A stretch of DNA of 55,234 bases from an uncultured Lachnospiraceae bacterium. GTDB lineage: Bacteria > Bacillota > Clostridia > Lachnospirales > Lachnospiraceae. The stretch's first letter is position 1. Every line of letters begins with the position of its first letter. Made by a program: the position numbers and the translations under genes. Of this stretch, positions 15,713-23,096 are shown piece by piece. The notes under the pieces were generated by a model. It did no database searches and was not told where the DNA came from. It saw only the letters and a program-made list of their open reading frames with translations. Where the stretch lies: the NCBI GenBank assembly GCA_902803745.1, contig CADCRB010000115.1, forward strand, positions 1 through 55,234. The letters are read 5' to 3'.

Positions 15713-16489
15713 TCAAACCTCTATATTTATGATCCTTTCGGCCAGGAAGATGCCACATAGATATATGATAAGAGCAGTAGACATTACTATCTGACCTACA
15801 GTATTGTGATATAGTACTGAGATGAAATCTGCCGAGCTTGCCTGCAGATATAAAAGAATACAGAATGGTACAGCGATCATTATCTTCAATTCCAGCTTTT
15901 TTGAACTGATCGAAGTTTCAATCTCTCTTTTAACATCTATTTTTTCACTAATGTTGGAAGCAGCTCGTTTTATTATTGCTGACATATCTCCGCCAATACG
16001 TTTGGCAGATTCAAATACGGCTGCAAAATCATTTATGTCTTCTATCTCACTTCTGCGGGCAAAATCCTTTATGACAGCTTCGATCTGTTCGTTGTCTCTA
16101 AGGCGCAGTACGATCGTTCGATATTCTATTGTAATGGGGGCATCGGCTCCGTACATTTTGTCCATGTCGTTATAAGCTTCTATAAAGGCGTTTTCTACGG
16201 AGTATCCGGCGTTCAGAGCCGTGTTGACTGCCAGTATGCTTTCCCTGAACTGTAAGGTCAGTTGTGATCGTTTGTCCCTTTGCCAGGATTTATAACGGAA
16301 TCTGGCATATAAAACCATGGCAGGCATCAGAATAAAAAATGCGATATAGCTTTTGTAAAACACATAGGAGATGAGTGCATCTATACCGAGCCATTCAAAC
16401 AGCACTTTTATCATAAAGACCGTGTCTTTTGAGTTTTTCGGTGTAGGAAAGAGTGCCGGTTTTTTTGAGACTACCTTTGATAAGACCAT
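15713..16489 (-). CDS. TadB-like pilus assembly membrane protein
   Basis: 258 residues with a type II secretion F domain: LQFRESILAVNTALNAGYSV, then FAAVFESAKRIGGDM, between N-terminal and C-terminal hydrophobic helices. With TadC it forms the inner membrane platform on which the TadA ATPase works. The start is unclear: ATG 16489 has a good AAGGAG 9 bases upstream but overlaps tadA by 95 bases; ATG 16414 gives a 20-base overlap but no good site. Confidence 0.85.
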   Translation of the reverse strand: MVLSKVVSKKPALFPTPKNSKDTVFMIKVLFEWLGIDALISYVFYKSYIAFFILMPAMVLYARFRYKSWQRDKRSQLTLQFRESILAVNTALNAGYSVENAFIEAYNDMDKMYGADAPITIEYRTIVLRLRDNEQIEAVIKDFARRSEIEDINDFAAVFESAKRIGGDMSAIIKRAASNISEKIDVKREIETSISSKKLELKIMIAVPFCILLYLQASSADFISVLYHNTVGQIVMSTALIIYLCGIFLAERIINIEV

Positions 16490-17645
16490 TTTTTGTTTCT
16501 CCTTCCTCTGTAAAGCGGAATATAGGATTAAGAACGAATTCTCCGTTTATCAGACCGGACATTTCTGAGATCTCCAATACTTTGCGGCTTTTGTCACGTA
16601 GTCTGCCCAGATGGATAATGATATCTATAGCCGAAGCCATTTGTCTTCGTATTGCCGGGAGTGGGAGATCCATGCCCATAAGAACCATGGTTTCTATTCG
16701 CGAAAGCATGTCTTTTGCACTATTAGCATGACCTGTACAAAGAGAACCGTCGTGTCCAGTATTAGCTGCTGAAAGAAAATCCAAAGCTGCTCCGTCACGA
16801 ATTTCGCCAACGATAATCCTGTCAGGGCGCATTCGGAGGGAAGATTTTATGAGATCCCGTATACTGATCTCCTTTAATCCTTCGACATTGGCATTTCTTG
16901 TTTCAAGACGAACCAGATTATCGATGCCTTTTATCTGTAATTCTGCGGAATCTTCGATCGTTATCACTCTTTCATCTCGCGGTATGAATTCCGACAGTGC
17001 GTTTAGAAACGTGGTTTTTCCGGAACCGGTGCCTCCTGAGACAAAAATGTTGTATCCGGATATAACAATCTTCTTAAGAAAGTCAGCTGCTTCAGGAGTG
17101 ATCGAAGAGAAACCGATAAGATCCTTCATAGAGATCGGATCGTCGGGGAAACGCCTTATAGTAAGTATAGGACCGTTTATTGCGACAGGATTCATTACGA
17201 CATTTACTCTGGCACCGTTTTCCAGTCGCGCATCCACTATAGGAGAAGCCTCATTTACAAAACGGTTACTCTTTGCCACGATCTGCTGAATTACTGAGCG
17301 AAGCTTTTCTTCTGAGTCAAAATGTCTGTCCCATTTTGTGATAGATCCGTTTCTTTCAATAAAAATATCATTTATGCCATTGACCATAATCTCCGTTACG
17401 GAGCTGTCGGCAATGAGTTCCTCCAGGATACCCAGCCGCCTTACTTCATAGAACAAAAGACGATACAATTCTTCTCTTTCAGTAAGGCTGATACTGTCCT
17501 TTTGTTTTAGTTCATATATGGCGTCTTTTATGATGTCTTTTATCTCGTCATCGGATACATCACGGGAGAGATCGATCCTTGAGATTATCTCTTCCTTTAA
17601 CATGGTAAATCTATTATCTTTTATTGAATCGTAATTATCTTTCAT
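16395..17645 (-). CDS. TadA/CpaF-family pilus assembly ATPase
   Basis: 416-residue secretion ATPase that powers Flp pilus assembly in the cytosol. Walker A GGTGSGKTT (204-212), an Asp box (VITIEDSAELQIKG), Walker B (RPDRIIVGEIRDGAA) and a His-containing HDGSLCTGHANS follow in the order typical of CpaF. An N-terminal helical domain precedes. The start codon overlaps tadZ by 11 bases, and the 3' end overlaps tadB. Confidence 0.94.
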   Translation of the reverse strand: MKDNYDSIKDNRFTMLKEEIISRIDLSRDVSDDEIKDIIKDAIYELKQKDSISLTEREELYRLLFYEVRRLGILEELIADSSVTEIMVNGINDIFIERNGSITKWDRHFDSEEKLRSVIQQIVAKSNRFVNEASPIVDARLENGARVNVVMNPVAINGPILTIRRFPDDPISMKDLIGFSSITPEAADFLKKIVISGYNIFVSGGTGSGKTTFLNALSEFIPRDERVITIEDSAELQIKGIDNLVRLETRNANVEGLKEISIRDLIKSSLRMRPDRIIVGEIRDGAALDFLSAANTGHDGSLCTGHANSAKDMLSRIETMVLMGMDLPLPAIRRQMASAIDIIIHLGRLRDKSRKVLEISEMSGLINGEFVLNPIFRFTEEGETKNGLIKGSLKKTGTLSYTEKLKRHGLYDKSAV

Positions 17646-18630
17646 TTAGGATACCTGTAATATATTTTCCGATTTCTGTGCCGCGCAGATTACATGTAAT
17701 AGGAGGAATGTCCTTGAAATATGGAGGATCCAGCTGAGTGAGATTATCTTCTATGGAAAGATCATCCAGAGTTCTCAGAAATGAATAAAACTGAGCGATT
17801 TTTGAAGAAGATATTCTGTCTTTTCTAACAGGCATATATATCTTTGTGCTGGAATCAAGAATTTTTTCAAATCCCGGTATGAAGTATCCGATGTCTATAA
17901 CTATGTTCTTAAATCCGTTTCTCTGCAGTAGGTCAAGAAGAGTCAGTATATCGTCACTGGTAATATGAAAAAGATCCTCAGGATTCATCACCGGTGGTAT
18001 GAAGCTGATCCCCTGACAGGTGCAGATAGAGCTTTGAAGTATCAGTGAGACTTTGTTTCCCGTGTTTCCTTGAAGGAAGAATATGAGATCCGATAGATCA
18101 GAGCTGAATTCCTGGCCAAATAATATGGTAAAACCGGAGTCAGGCTCAAGGTTAATATAAATGGTTTTTTCTTTATCAGACATGATCTGTGAGGCTGCCA
18201 CGGCAAGGGTTGTTTTCAAGGACCTGCCTACCGGGGAGAAAAAGCTGTACACAGCCGCGGATGACAGATAAGGTCTGTCAGCAACTGAAACATCGGATTT
18301 TGCAGCAGTTTTAAGGATATCTCTTACTATCTCATCCACGGGCTGGAGTATGTTTATCTCATAGACTTTTTCTGAAGAAACTGATCCGGGTTTTTCTGTA
18401 AGTACAATTGTAATCTCAGATTTTATGTTTCTTGCACCGTTTTGGAAGCAGATATCATCAGTTAACAGAACGGAGATATTGTTTTTTTCGGCAAAGTCTG
18501 TCAGATTATCTCCCCTGGTAAAACCGGAGCATATAAAGCCGGAATTTCTGTCCGTCATATAATTCATAAAACCTTCAAGATACTCCGGGTCTGCAAAGTA
18601 GATTGCCATGTTGTTATTATTTACTGACAT
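17635..18630 (-). CDS. TadZ/CpaE-like MinD-family protein
   Basis: 331 residues. An N-terminal receiver-like region without the usual phosphorylation motif is followed by a ParA/MinD-type domain. The P-loop is degenerate: SPVGRSLKTT (132-141) keeps GxxxxKTT but not the signature KGGxGKT, and the first Lys is missing. TadZ proteins with altered P-loops are known to act in placing Tad systems at the pole. The gene lies right before tadA, as usual. AAGGAG is 10 bases before the ATG. Confidence 0.82.
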   Translation of the reverse strand: MSVNNNNMAIYFADPEYLEGFMNYMTDRNSGFICSGFTRGDNLTDFAEKNNISVLLTDDICFQNGARNIKSEITIVLTEKPGSVSSEKVYEINILQPVDEIVRDILKTAAKSDVSVADRPYLSSAAVYSFFSPVGRSLKTTLAVAASQIMSDKEKTIYINLEPDSGFTILFGQEFSSDLSDLIFFLQGNTGNKVSLILQSSICTCQGISFIPPVMNPEDLFHITSDDILTLLDLLQRNGFKNIVIDIGYFIPGFEKILDSSTKIYMPVRKDRISSSKIAQFYSFLRTLDDLSIEDNLTQLDPPYFKDIPPITCNLRGTEIGKYITGILNER

Positions 18631-18644
18631 ATTAATGTGGCTCC

Positions 18645-19064
18645 TTAGAACAGATTAAACCAAAAAGGGAATGCTCCCATAAAAAGTGAAAAAGCAAAGG
18701 GATATTTTGTTTTTATCAACTTTTCACGACGTATGATGCAGAGGCTCAGAGCGATAACCATTGATACTGCTGCGCCTGCAGCTGCTATCTTGCACATAGA
18801 ATATAATCCGGTATACATGGCAGTCAGTGCCAAAAGCTTAACATCACCGGATCCAAGCAGGCCCAGCATATAAAACGGATACAGGATCAGCAGCACTATT
18901 CCCGCTGCCGTAATGTCTGAAATAAGATCGCTGTTTGAAGTTAGCAGATCTGATATGAGAAGACCTGCAGCCGACGCAAAAAGAATAATATTTTTGATCC
19001 GATATGTGAGGATATCTGTCATCGCGCAGATAAATAGCGTGACTAAAAACATATAATACTTCAT
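18645..19064 (-). CDS. Prepilin peptidase, A24 family (first of two)
   Basis: 139-residue membrane protein with both A24 aspartates: CAMTDILTYRIKN near the N-terminus and GLLGSGDVKLLAL in the middle. It is the first gene of the tad operon, 14 bases before tadZ. Compared with the second copy (11421-11855) it has the more canonical GSGDVK motif. AGGA lies 7 bases before the ATG. Confidence 0.87.
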   Translation of the reverse strand: MKYYMFLVTLFICAMTDILTYRIKNIILFASAAGLLISDLLTSNSDLISDITAAGIVLLILYPFYMLGLLGSGDVKLLALTAMYTGLYSMCKIAAAGAAVSMVIALSLCIIRREKLIKTKYPFAFSLFMGAFPFWFNLF

Positions 19065-19108
19065 ATGCCCATCCTAAAAAATTTAAGTTAATAATTTGAA
19101 ATCAGGTC

Positions 19109-19169
19109 TGCACTGTTCGTGCATCACCCGCCACAGAAATGTGGCTTCAGAAAATCACGATATGATTTT
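19109..19169 (-). promoter_or_regulatory. Structured 5' leader of the tad operon
   Basis: Three successive stem-loops in the ~110-base leader between the predicted transcription start and the first gene: AAAATCA/TGATTTT (19151-19169), GCCACA/TGTGGC (19130-19145) and TGCAC/GTGCA (19109-19123), the last extended by GGT/ACC. I do not recognise a known riboswitch class. Nothing else is seen between 19065 and 19343 besides this leader, the promoter and the hsp20 terminator. Confidence 0.45.
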
Positions 19170-19181
19170 TAAAGTGAGTAC

Positions 19182-19210
19182 ACTCTACACCCCAAGGATC
19201 GATTTGTCAA
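19182..19210 (-). promoter_or_regulatory. Promoter of the tad operon
   Basis: Perfect -35 TTGACA (19205-19210) and -10 TAGAGT (19182-19187) with 17 bases between, on the minus strand. Start of transcription would be near 19175. The -35 box lies just past the T-rich tail of the hsp20 terminator, so the two transcripts are separated within a few bases. Confidence 0.65.
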
Positions 19211-19212
19211 GA

Positions 19213-19269
19213 AGAAAAATCAAAAAGAAAACAATTCATCTCCTGCCGGTGCAGATACCGGCAGGAGAT
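19213..19269 (-). terminator. Intrinsic terminator of hsp20
   Basis: Perfect 13-bp stem (ATCTCCTGCCGGT, 19238-19250, with 19257-19269) and a 6-base loop; on the minus strand it is followed by a T-rich stretch (TTGTTTTCTTTTTG). Confidence 0.85.
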
Positions 19270-19343
19270 TACTAAAATGAAATATGTGATATTTCAATAA
19301 ATTGAAGCTGCGAAAACTAAAGTGTTTTTGAACCCCAATAGGA

Positions 19344-19796
19344 TCAGCCTTCGATAGCTATGAATTTCTGTTCTTCTACTTTAGGCTCCTCTACCTTCTT
19401 GGGAACCGAAAGTGTAAGGATACCATTCTCAAATTTTGCTTTGATATCTTCTTCCTTTACGGCTTCGCCAACGTAGAAGGTTCTGCTCACACTTCCCTGA
19501 TATCTTTCTCTGCGGATATAGTGATCATCCTTGTCTTTTTCATCATTGCTCTGTGATGTGCTGGCATTGATAGTCATGTATCCATCCTTAAGAGTTGCTT
19601 TGATGTCTTTCTTGTCGATGCCGGGCAGGCTCATCTGCAGTTCATAGGAATCCTTATTTTCCTTTACGTCCGTCCTCATCAGTTCTCCAGCATTGCCTTG
19701 AAAACTGTCAAGATGTCCAAAGGGCTTTGTGAAGAAATCGTCATCAAAAAGATCATTAAAAAGGTTTGTTCTTAGAATACTGGGTGTGTACAACAT
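19344..19796 (-). CDS. Hsp20/alpha-crystallin family small heat shock protein
   Basis: 150-residue holdase chaperone. The alpha-crystallin domain fills the C-terminal two thirds, with ELQMSLPGIDKKDIKATL, the conserved YQGSVSRTFYVGE and KFENGILTLSVPKK. The N-terminus MLYTPSILRTNLFNDLFDDD is of the clostridial Hsp18 type. AAGGAGG lies 6 bases before the ATG. A CIRCE operator overlaps the promoter, so HrcA (encoded at 46563) should repress it. The leader is about 165 bases, long for such a gene. Confidence 0.95.
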   Translation of the reverse strand: MLYTPSILRTNLFNDLFDDDFFTKPFGHLDSFQGNAGELMRTDVKENKDSYELQMSLPGIDKKDIKATLKDGYMTINASTSQSNDEKDKDDHYIRRERYQGSVSRTFYVGEAVKEEDIKAKFENGILTLSVPKKVEEPKVEEQKFIAIEG

Positions 19797-19808
19797 AATG
19801 CTACCTCC

Positions 19809-19931
19809 TTATTTGTAATACGCTTTCGCGCTCTGCCGCCGAAGCATCGGAGTATCCTTGTATACAAGCGGAAGGATCCTTCTTTGCAGCGTGGCTTTTC
19901 GTCTATAGTTGCTGGCCTTGAGAAACTTCAT
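19809..19931 (-). CDS. Possible 40-residue basic leader peptide before hsp20
   Basis: An open frame from ATG 19931 to TAA 19809-19811 fills most of the hsp20 leader. The peptide (MKFLKASNYRRKATLQ..., ending AKAYYK) has about twelve Lys/Arg. Its stop codon lies in the hsp20 ribosome-binding site. The nearest GGAGG is 13 bases before the ATG, too far for good initiation, so it may not be translated. Confidence 0.2.
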   Translation of the reverse strand: MKFLKASNYRRKATLQRRILPLVYKDTPMLRRQSAKAYYK

Positions 19932-19967
19932 ATGGCTGTCGTGTCCTCCGTTCCTTAGGCTGATTAT

Positions 19968-19996
19968 GTTATACCACTTTTATTAGCACTCGTCAA
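19968..19996 (-). promoter_or_regulatory. Promoter of hsp20
   Basis: TTGACG (19991-19996), 17 bases, TATAAC (19968-19973) on the minus strand. The -35 box is inside the CIRCE spacer, so bound HrcA would directly block RNA polymerase. Confidence 0.7.
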
Positions 19997-20009
19997 GGGT
20001 GAGTGCTAA
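19983..20009. promoter_or_regulatory. CIRCE operator (HrcA site)
   Basis: Perfect TTAGCACTC - 9 bases - GAGTGCTAA, the consensus HrcA operator, between hsp20 and the LysR gene. Confidence 0.95.
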
Positions 20010-20065
20010 TAAAAATTGTGAAAAATCTGTGAACAGGAGATAGACTATCATCCTTTGCAAGCTAC

Positions 20066-20094
20066 TTGTGCTGATATTTTTCGTCGCGTATAAT
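20066..20094 (+). promoter_or_regulatory. Promoter of the LysR gene
   Basis: TTGTGC (20066-20071), 17 bases, TATAAT (20089-20094). Transcription would start near 20101, giving a ~90-base leader to the ATG at 20192. Confidence 0.55.
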
Positions 20095-20191
20095 AAATAT
20101 GATTTTAGGGTCATTCCTGTTTTGAAAGAAATAATTGAGGGAGATCCAGGATAAGACGGATCTGAGGCTTGCGGGGGGGATACTCAGAAAA

Positions 20192-21124
20192 ATGGAGCTC
20201 AGACACATCAGATATTTTATGGCTGTGGCGGATGAAATGAGCTTTACCCGGGCGGCGGAAAAGCTGTGCATAGCGCAACCACCCCTGTCCAGACAGATAA
20301 AGGATCTGGAGGAAGAGCTCGGAGCGAGGCTTTTTGAAAGAAGTCCTCATTCACTTCGTCTGACGGAGGAAGGACTGCTTTTCAAACAGTATGCAATGCA
20401 GATACTGGAACTTGAGAGCAAATCAAAGGATGAAATCTCCGAGATGAGCAGTAATCTTCATGGCCGGGTGTATTTTGCCACTGTCGAGGCATATGGTCCG
20501 CGCCTGCTGGCAGGATGGATATCGGGATTTCATGAGATCAATCCATATGTTCAGTATGATCTGTGGACAGGGACTACGGATGAGATCGTAAACAGGATAC
20601 ACAGAGGTCTTTGCGATCTTGCCGTTGTAATGGAGCCCTTCCTTGATCCCGATATTAATTCGTTTAAGGTTCACTCAGAATCTTGGGCGGCCATAATACC
20701 CAGGGACGATCCTCTTGCCTTAAAAAGAGGCAAATCCGTGAAACCGGAGGAACTTGAACATAAAAGACTTATCATTCCGTCAAGAGCATCAAGAAATGCG
20801 GAATTCAGGAAGTGGATGCCGGATCCAGAAAAACCCTTAAATGTGGTTTGCCGTGTAGCTCATCTGATAAATGTGCGTGAGCTTGCAAGAGCCGGTGTGG
20901 GTATCGCCATTTTTCCTATCGCCAGGGGAGTTATGGAAGAAGACGATAAGATAGTTATAAAAAGAATAGCACACCCTCTTGCTGTAGCATCATATCTTCT
21001 GGTATGGAGCAAAGAGCGTCCGTTATCAAGAGCGGCAGGAGAGATGCTTAAATATATATTGGATCAGAGATCTGTCGGCAGAAATGCCGGAAGGAACGGA
21101 GGAGTTGATGATATCTCTAAATGA
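20192..21124 (+). CDS. LysR family transcriptional regulator
   Basis: 310 residues. The N-terminal winged helix-turn-helix is textbook: MELRHIRYFMAVADEMSF, then TRAAEKLCIAQPPLSRQI and LEEELGARLFERS. The rest is the two-lobed periplasmic-binding-like effector domain. I chose ATG 20192 because the conserved domain begins there; an in-frame start at 20135 adds 19 residues that do not fit. No strong ribosome-binding site. The 3' end overlaps the GH9 gene by 17 bases, so the glycosidase and isomerase genes downstream are the likely targets. The inducer cannot be read from sequence. Confidence 0.9.
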   Translation: MELRHIRYFMAVADEMSFTRAAEKLCIAQPPLSRQIKDLEEELGARLFERSPHSLRLTEEGLLFKQYAMQILELESKSKDEISEMSSNLHGRVYFATVEAYGPRLLAGWISGFHEINPYVQYDLWTGTTDEIVNRIHRGLCDLAVVMEPFLDPDINSFKVHSESWAAIIPRDDPLALKRGKSVKPEELEHKRLIIPSRASRNAEFRKWMPDPEKPLNVVCRVAHLINVRELARAGVGIAIFPIARGVMEEDDKIVIKRIAHPLAVASYLLVWSKERPLSRAAGEMLKYILDQRSVGRNAGRNGGVDDISK

Positions 21125-22817
21125 AACAGGATTTTTGCCGGAAGCTGACAAATTAGCAGTAAGTGACCACGACGGTACATTTCGTATCATAGATGATAAT
21201 GAAAAAAAGCAGGTTGATGTAAATATATCGGTTACAGAGGCAGGATTTGACGAGACCGCCGGGAGCGATATTTACCGGCTTGATTTTTCGGAAGTAAGAG
21301 ATCCTGGAATATATCATATTGAGTCTGCTGATGGAGACTGCTCGTCGACATTTAAGGTTGAGCCTCATGTATACAGGTCGCTGAAGAATGCGCTTCTTAA
21401 ATTTTTCTATTTTCAAAGATGCGGCTGTGCTCTGTATGAAAAACATGCAGGTCCTTTTAAACGAGGAGTATGTCATTCAAAGACGGTGAAGGTGCCTGGC
21501 ACCGATAAAGAGCTTCCAATCAAGAAGGGGTGGCATGACGCAGGAGATTATGGCCGATACTCAAGTGCCGGAGCTGTTGCTGTCGCACATATGCTTTATG
21601 CCTTTGAGTTGTTCCCAGAGGCTTTTAATGAGGCAGTAAATATTCCTGAATCCGGGAACGGGATCCCTGATGTATTGAATGAGTGCAGATATGAACTTGA
21701 TTTCTTAAGCGAGATGCAGGATGAGGACGGGGGCGTTCATCACAAGGTTACAAGCAGAGTTTTCTGCGGCTTCGTTATGCCCGAGGAAGATACATTTGAC
21801 CAGGAGTTATTTTCGGTTACCAGCATGTCTACAGCTGACTTTGCTGCAGTGATGTGTATAGCATCAAGGGTTTATGAACCATATGATCCGAGCTTTGCCA
21901 GAGATTGCCTTCATCAGGCTTATCTTGCTGGACAGTGGCTTATGGAGAATCCGGAGAATACTGATTTTAGAAATCCCGAAGGCTGTAATACAGGTGAATA
22001 TGAAGATGGATCAGATGTTGATGAGCGTATGTGGGCGTTCGCTGAACTTTTGCGTACAGATCATTATATAGGCCATGAGCACGATAGGAGCTTTGCCGGT
22101 GCTGATCAACAGGTTCAGTCCAGACAGGACAGATATCTGGCACATCTTATGACGGAGATGGATCTTTACATTAAGGATCATCCTCATTCAGATGGTAGGA
22201 GCACGGATGACGGGTTTGGTTGGCAGGATGTTTCAAGCCTTGGTGCTTTGGCAGTAGTGTTTGACCCGGACAATTATGCCGGAGAAGAGGTCCGGGGTAA
22301 AATGCTGTCCATGCTATGTAAAAGAGCGGATGCTTTTGTTGCCATGCAGGATGACGGATATCCGCTCTCTATGACTGACAAAGATTATGTTTGGGGCAGC
22401 AATATGGTCGTAGCAAACCGAGCAAATGTCCTTATCATTACAAGTCTGGCATTGAAAAAAGGGGAAGAGGTGCCTGAAAAGTGTCAGCGGTATGAAGAAG
22501 CGGCAATGAATCAGGTGCATTACATTCTCGGAATGAATGCAATAAGGACATCATATGTCACGGGATTCGGAGAACATCCATTTAAAAATCCCCATAACAG
22601 GGTAACGGCGTCAGATAATATAGACAGACCTTTCCCCGGAATGCTTTCCGGCGGGCCGTGTAAATTGCTGCTTGATGAAGAAATAAAGAAAAGTGCGGAT
22701 GAGACTACTCCTGCACAAAAATGTTACAAAGATCATTATATGAGTTACAGCACAAACGAGATAGCCATATATTGGAACTCTTCCCTGCTTTTTTCGGTTG
22801 CTTTCTTTGACAGATAA
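21108..22817 (+). CDS. Intracellular glycoside hydrolase family 9 (cellodextrinase-like)
   Basis: 569 residues with no signal peptide or anchor, so it should act in the cytosol. An N-terminal immunoglobulin-like CelD_N domain (about 1-90) is followed by the (alpha/alpha)6 catalytic domain. The GH9 base/nucleophile aspartates are in GWHDAGDYGRY (D144, D147) and the acid is E551 in STNEIAIYW; the FKNPHNR His/Arg motif is also present. Domain layout and location resemble the Butyrivibrio cellodextrinase CedA, which cleaves short cello-oligosaccharides after uptake; that substrate is inference. ATG 21108 has GGAGG 5 bases upstream, within the LysR coding end. Confidence 0.9.
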   Translation: MISLNETGFLPEADKLAVSDHDGTFRIIDDNEKKQVDVNISVTEAGFDETAGSDIYRLDFSEVRDPGIYHIESADGDCSSTFKVEPHVYRSLKNALLKFFYFQRCGCALYEKHAGPFKRGVCHSKTVKVPGTDKELPIKKGWHDAGDYGRYSSAGAVAVAHMLYAFELFPEAFNEAVNIPESGNGIPDVLNECRYELDFLSEMQDEDGGVHHKVTSRVFCGFVMPEEDTFDQELFSVTSMSTADFAAVMCIASRVYEPYDPSFARDCLHQAYLAGQWLMENPENTDFRNPEGCNTGEYEDGSDVDERMWAFAELLRTDHYIGHEHDRSFAGADQQVQSRQDRYLAHLMTEMDLYIKDHPHSDGRSTDDGFGWQDVSSLGALAVVFDPDNYAGEEVRGKMLSMLCKRADAFVAMQDDGYPLSMTDKDYVWGSNMVVANRANVLIITSLALKKGEEVPEKCQRYEEAAMNQVHYILGMNAIRTSYVTGFGEHPFKNPHNRVTASDNIDRPFPGMLSGGPCKLLLDEEIKKSADETTPAQKCYKDHYMSYSTNEIAIYWNSSLLFSVAFFDR

Positions 22818-22842
22818 GACTTGTATGATGAATACTTTTATA

Positions 22843-22871
22843 TTGCTCTGAATACCCAAAAGCCTTATAAT
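22843..22871 (+). promoter_or_regulatory. Promoter of the isomerase-like gene
   Basis: TTGCTC (22843-22848), 17 bases, TATAAT (22866-22871), right after the GH9 stop. It predicts a leader of about 219 bases before ATG 23097. Confidence 0.55.
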
Positions 22872-22990
22872 TGTATCTGTATTCCGGTTCCGGGAGGACG
22901 GCTTTTATATGTCGGGTCAGTTTCTGGAGCAATCATATAATAGAAGAATCCCACAGAAGACATGACCGCCGGATTACGTTCAAACACCTG

Positions 22991-23064
22991 ATGCCATATC
23001 CGTTTTTCAAAAAAGGGCTATGGCATTGCTTATCCGCGTTAACGGCGGTTTTAACCGTCCGCGG
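22991..23064 (+). promoter_or_regulatory. Two stem-loops in the isomerase leader
   Basis: First: ATGCCATA (22991-22998) pairs with TATGGCAT (23019-23026), with an inner GTTTTT/AAAAA match. Second: CCGCG (23034-23038) pairs with CGCGG (23060-23064), with an inner ACGG/CCGT. They end about 30 bases before the ATG. I recognise no known riboswitch. The gap 22818-23096 holds no supported gene. Confidence 0.4.
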
Positions 23065-23096
23065 GGTACAAAAATTTTTCTTAGGAGGAAGAACGT

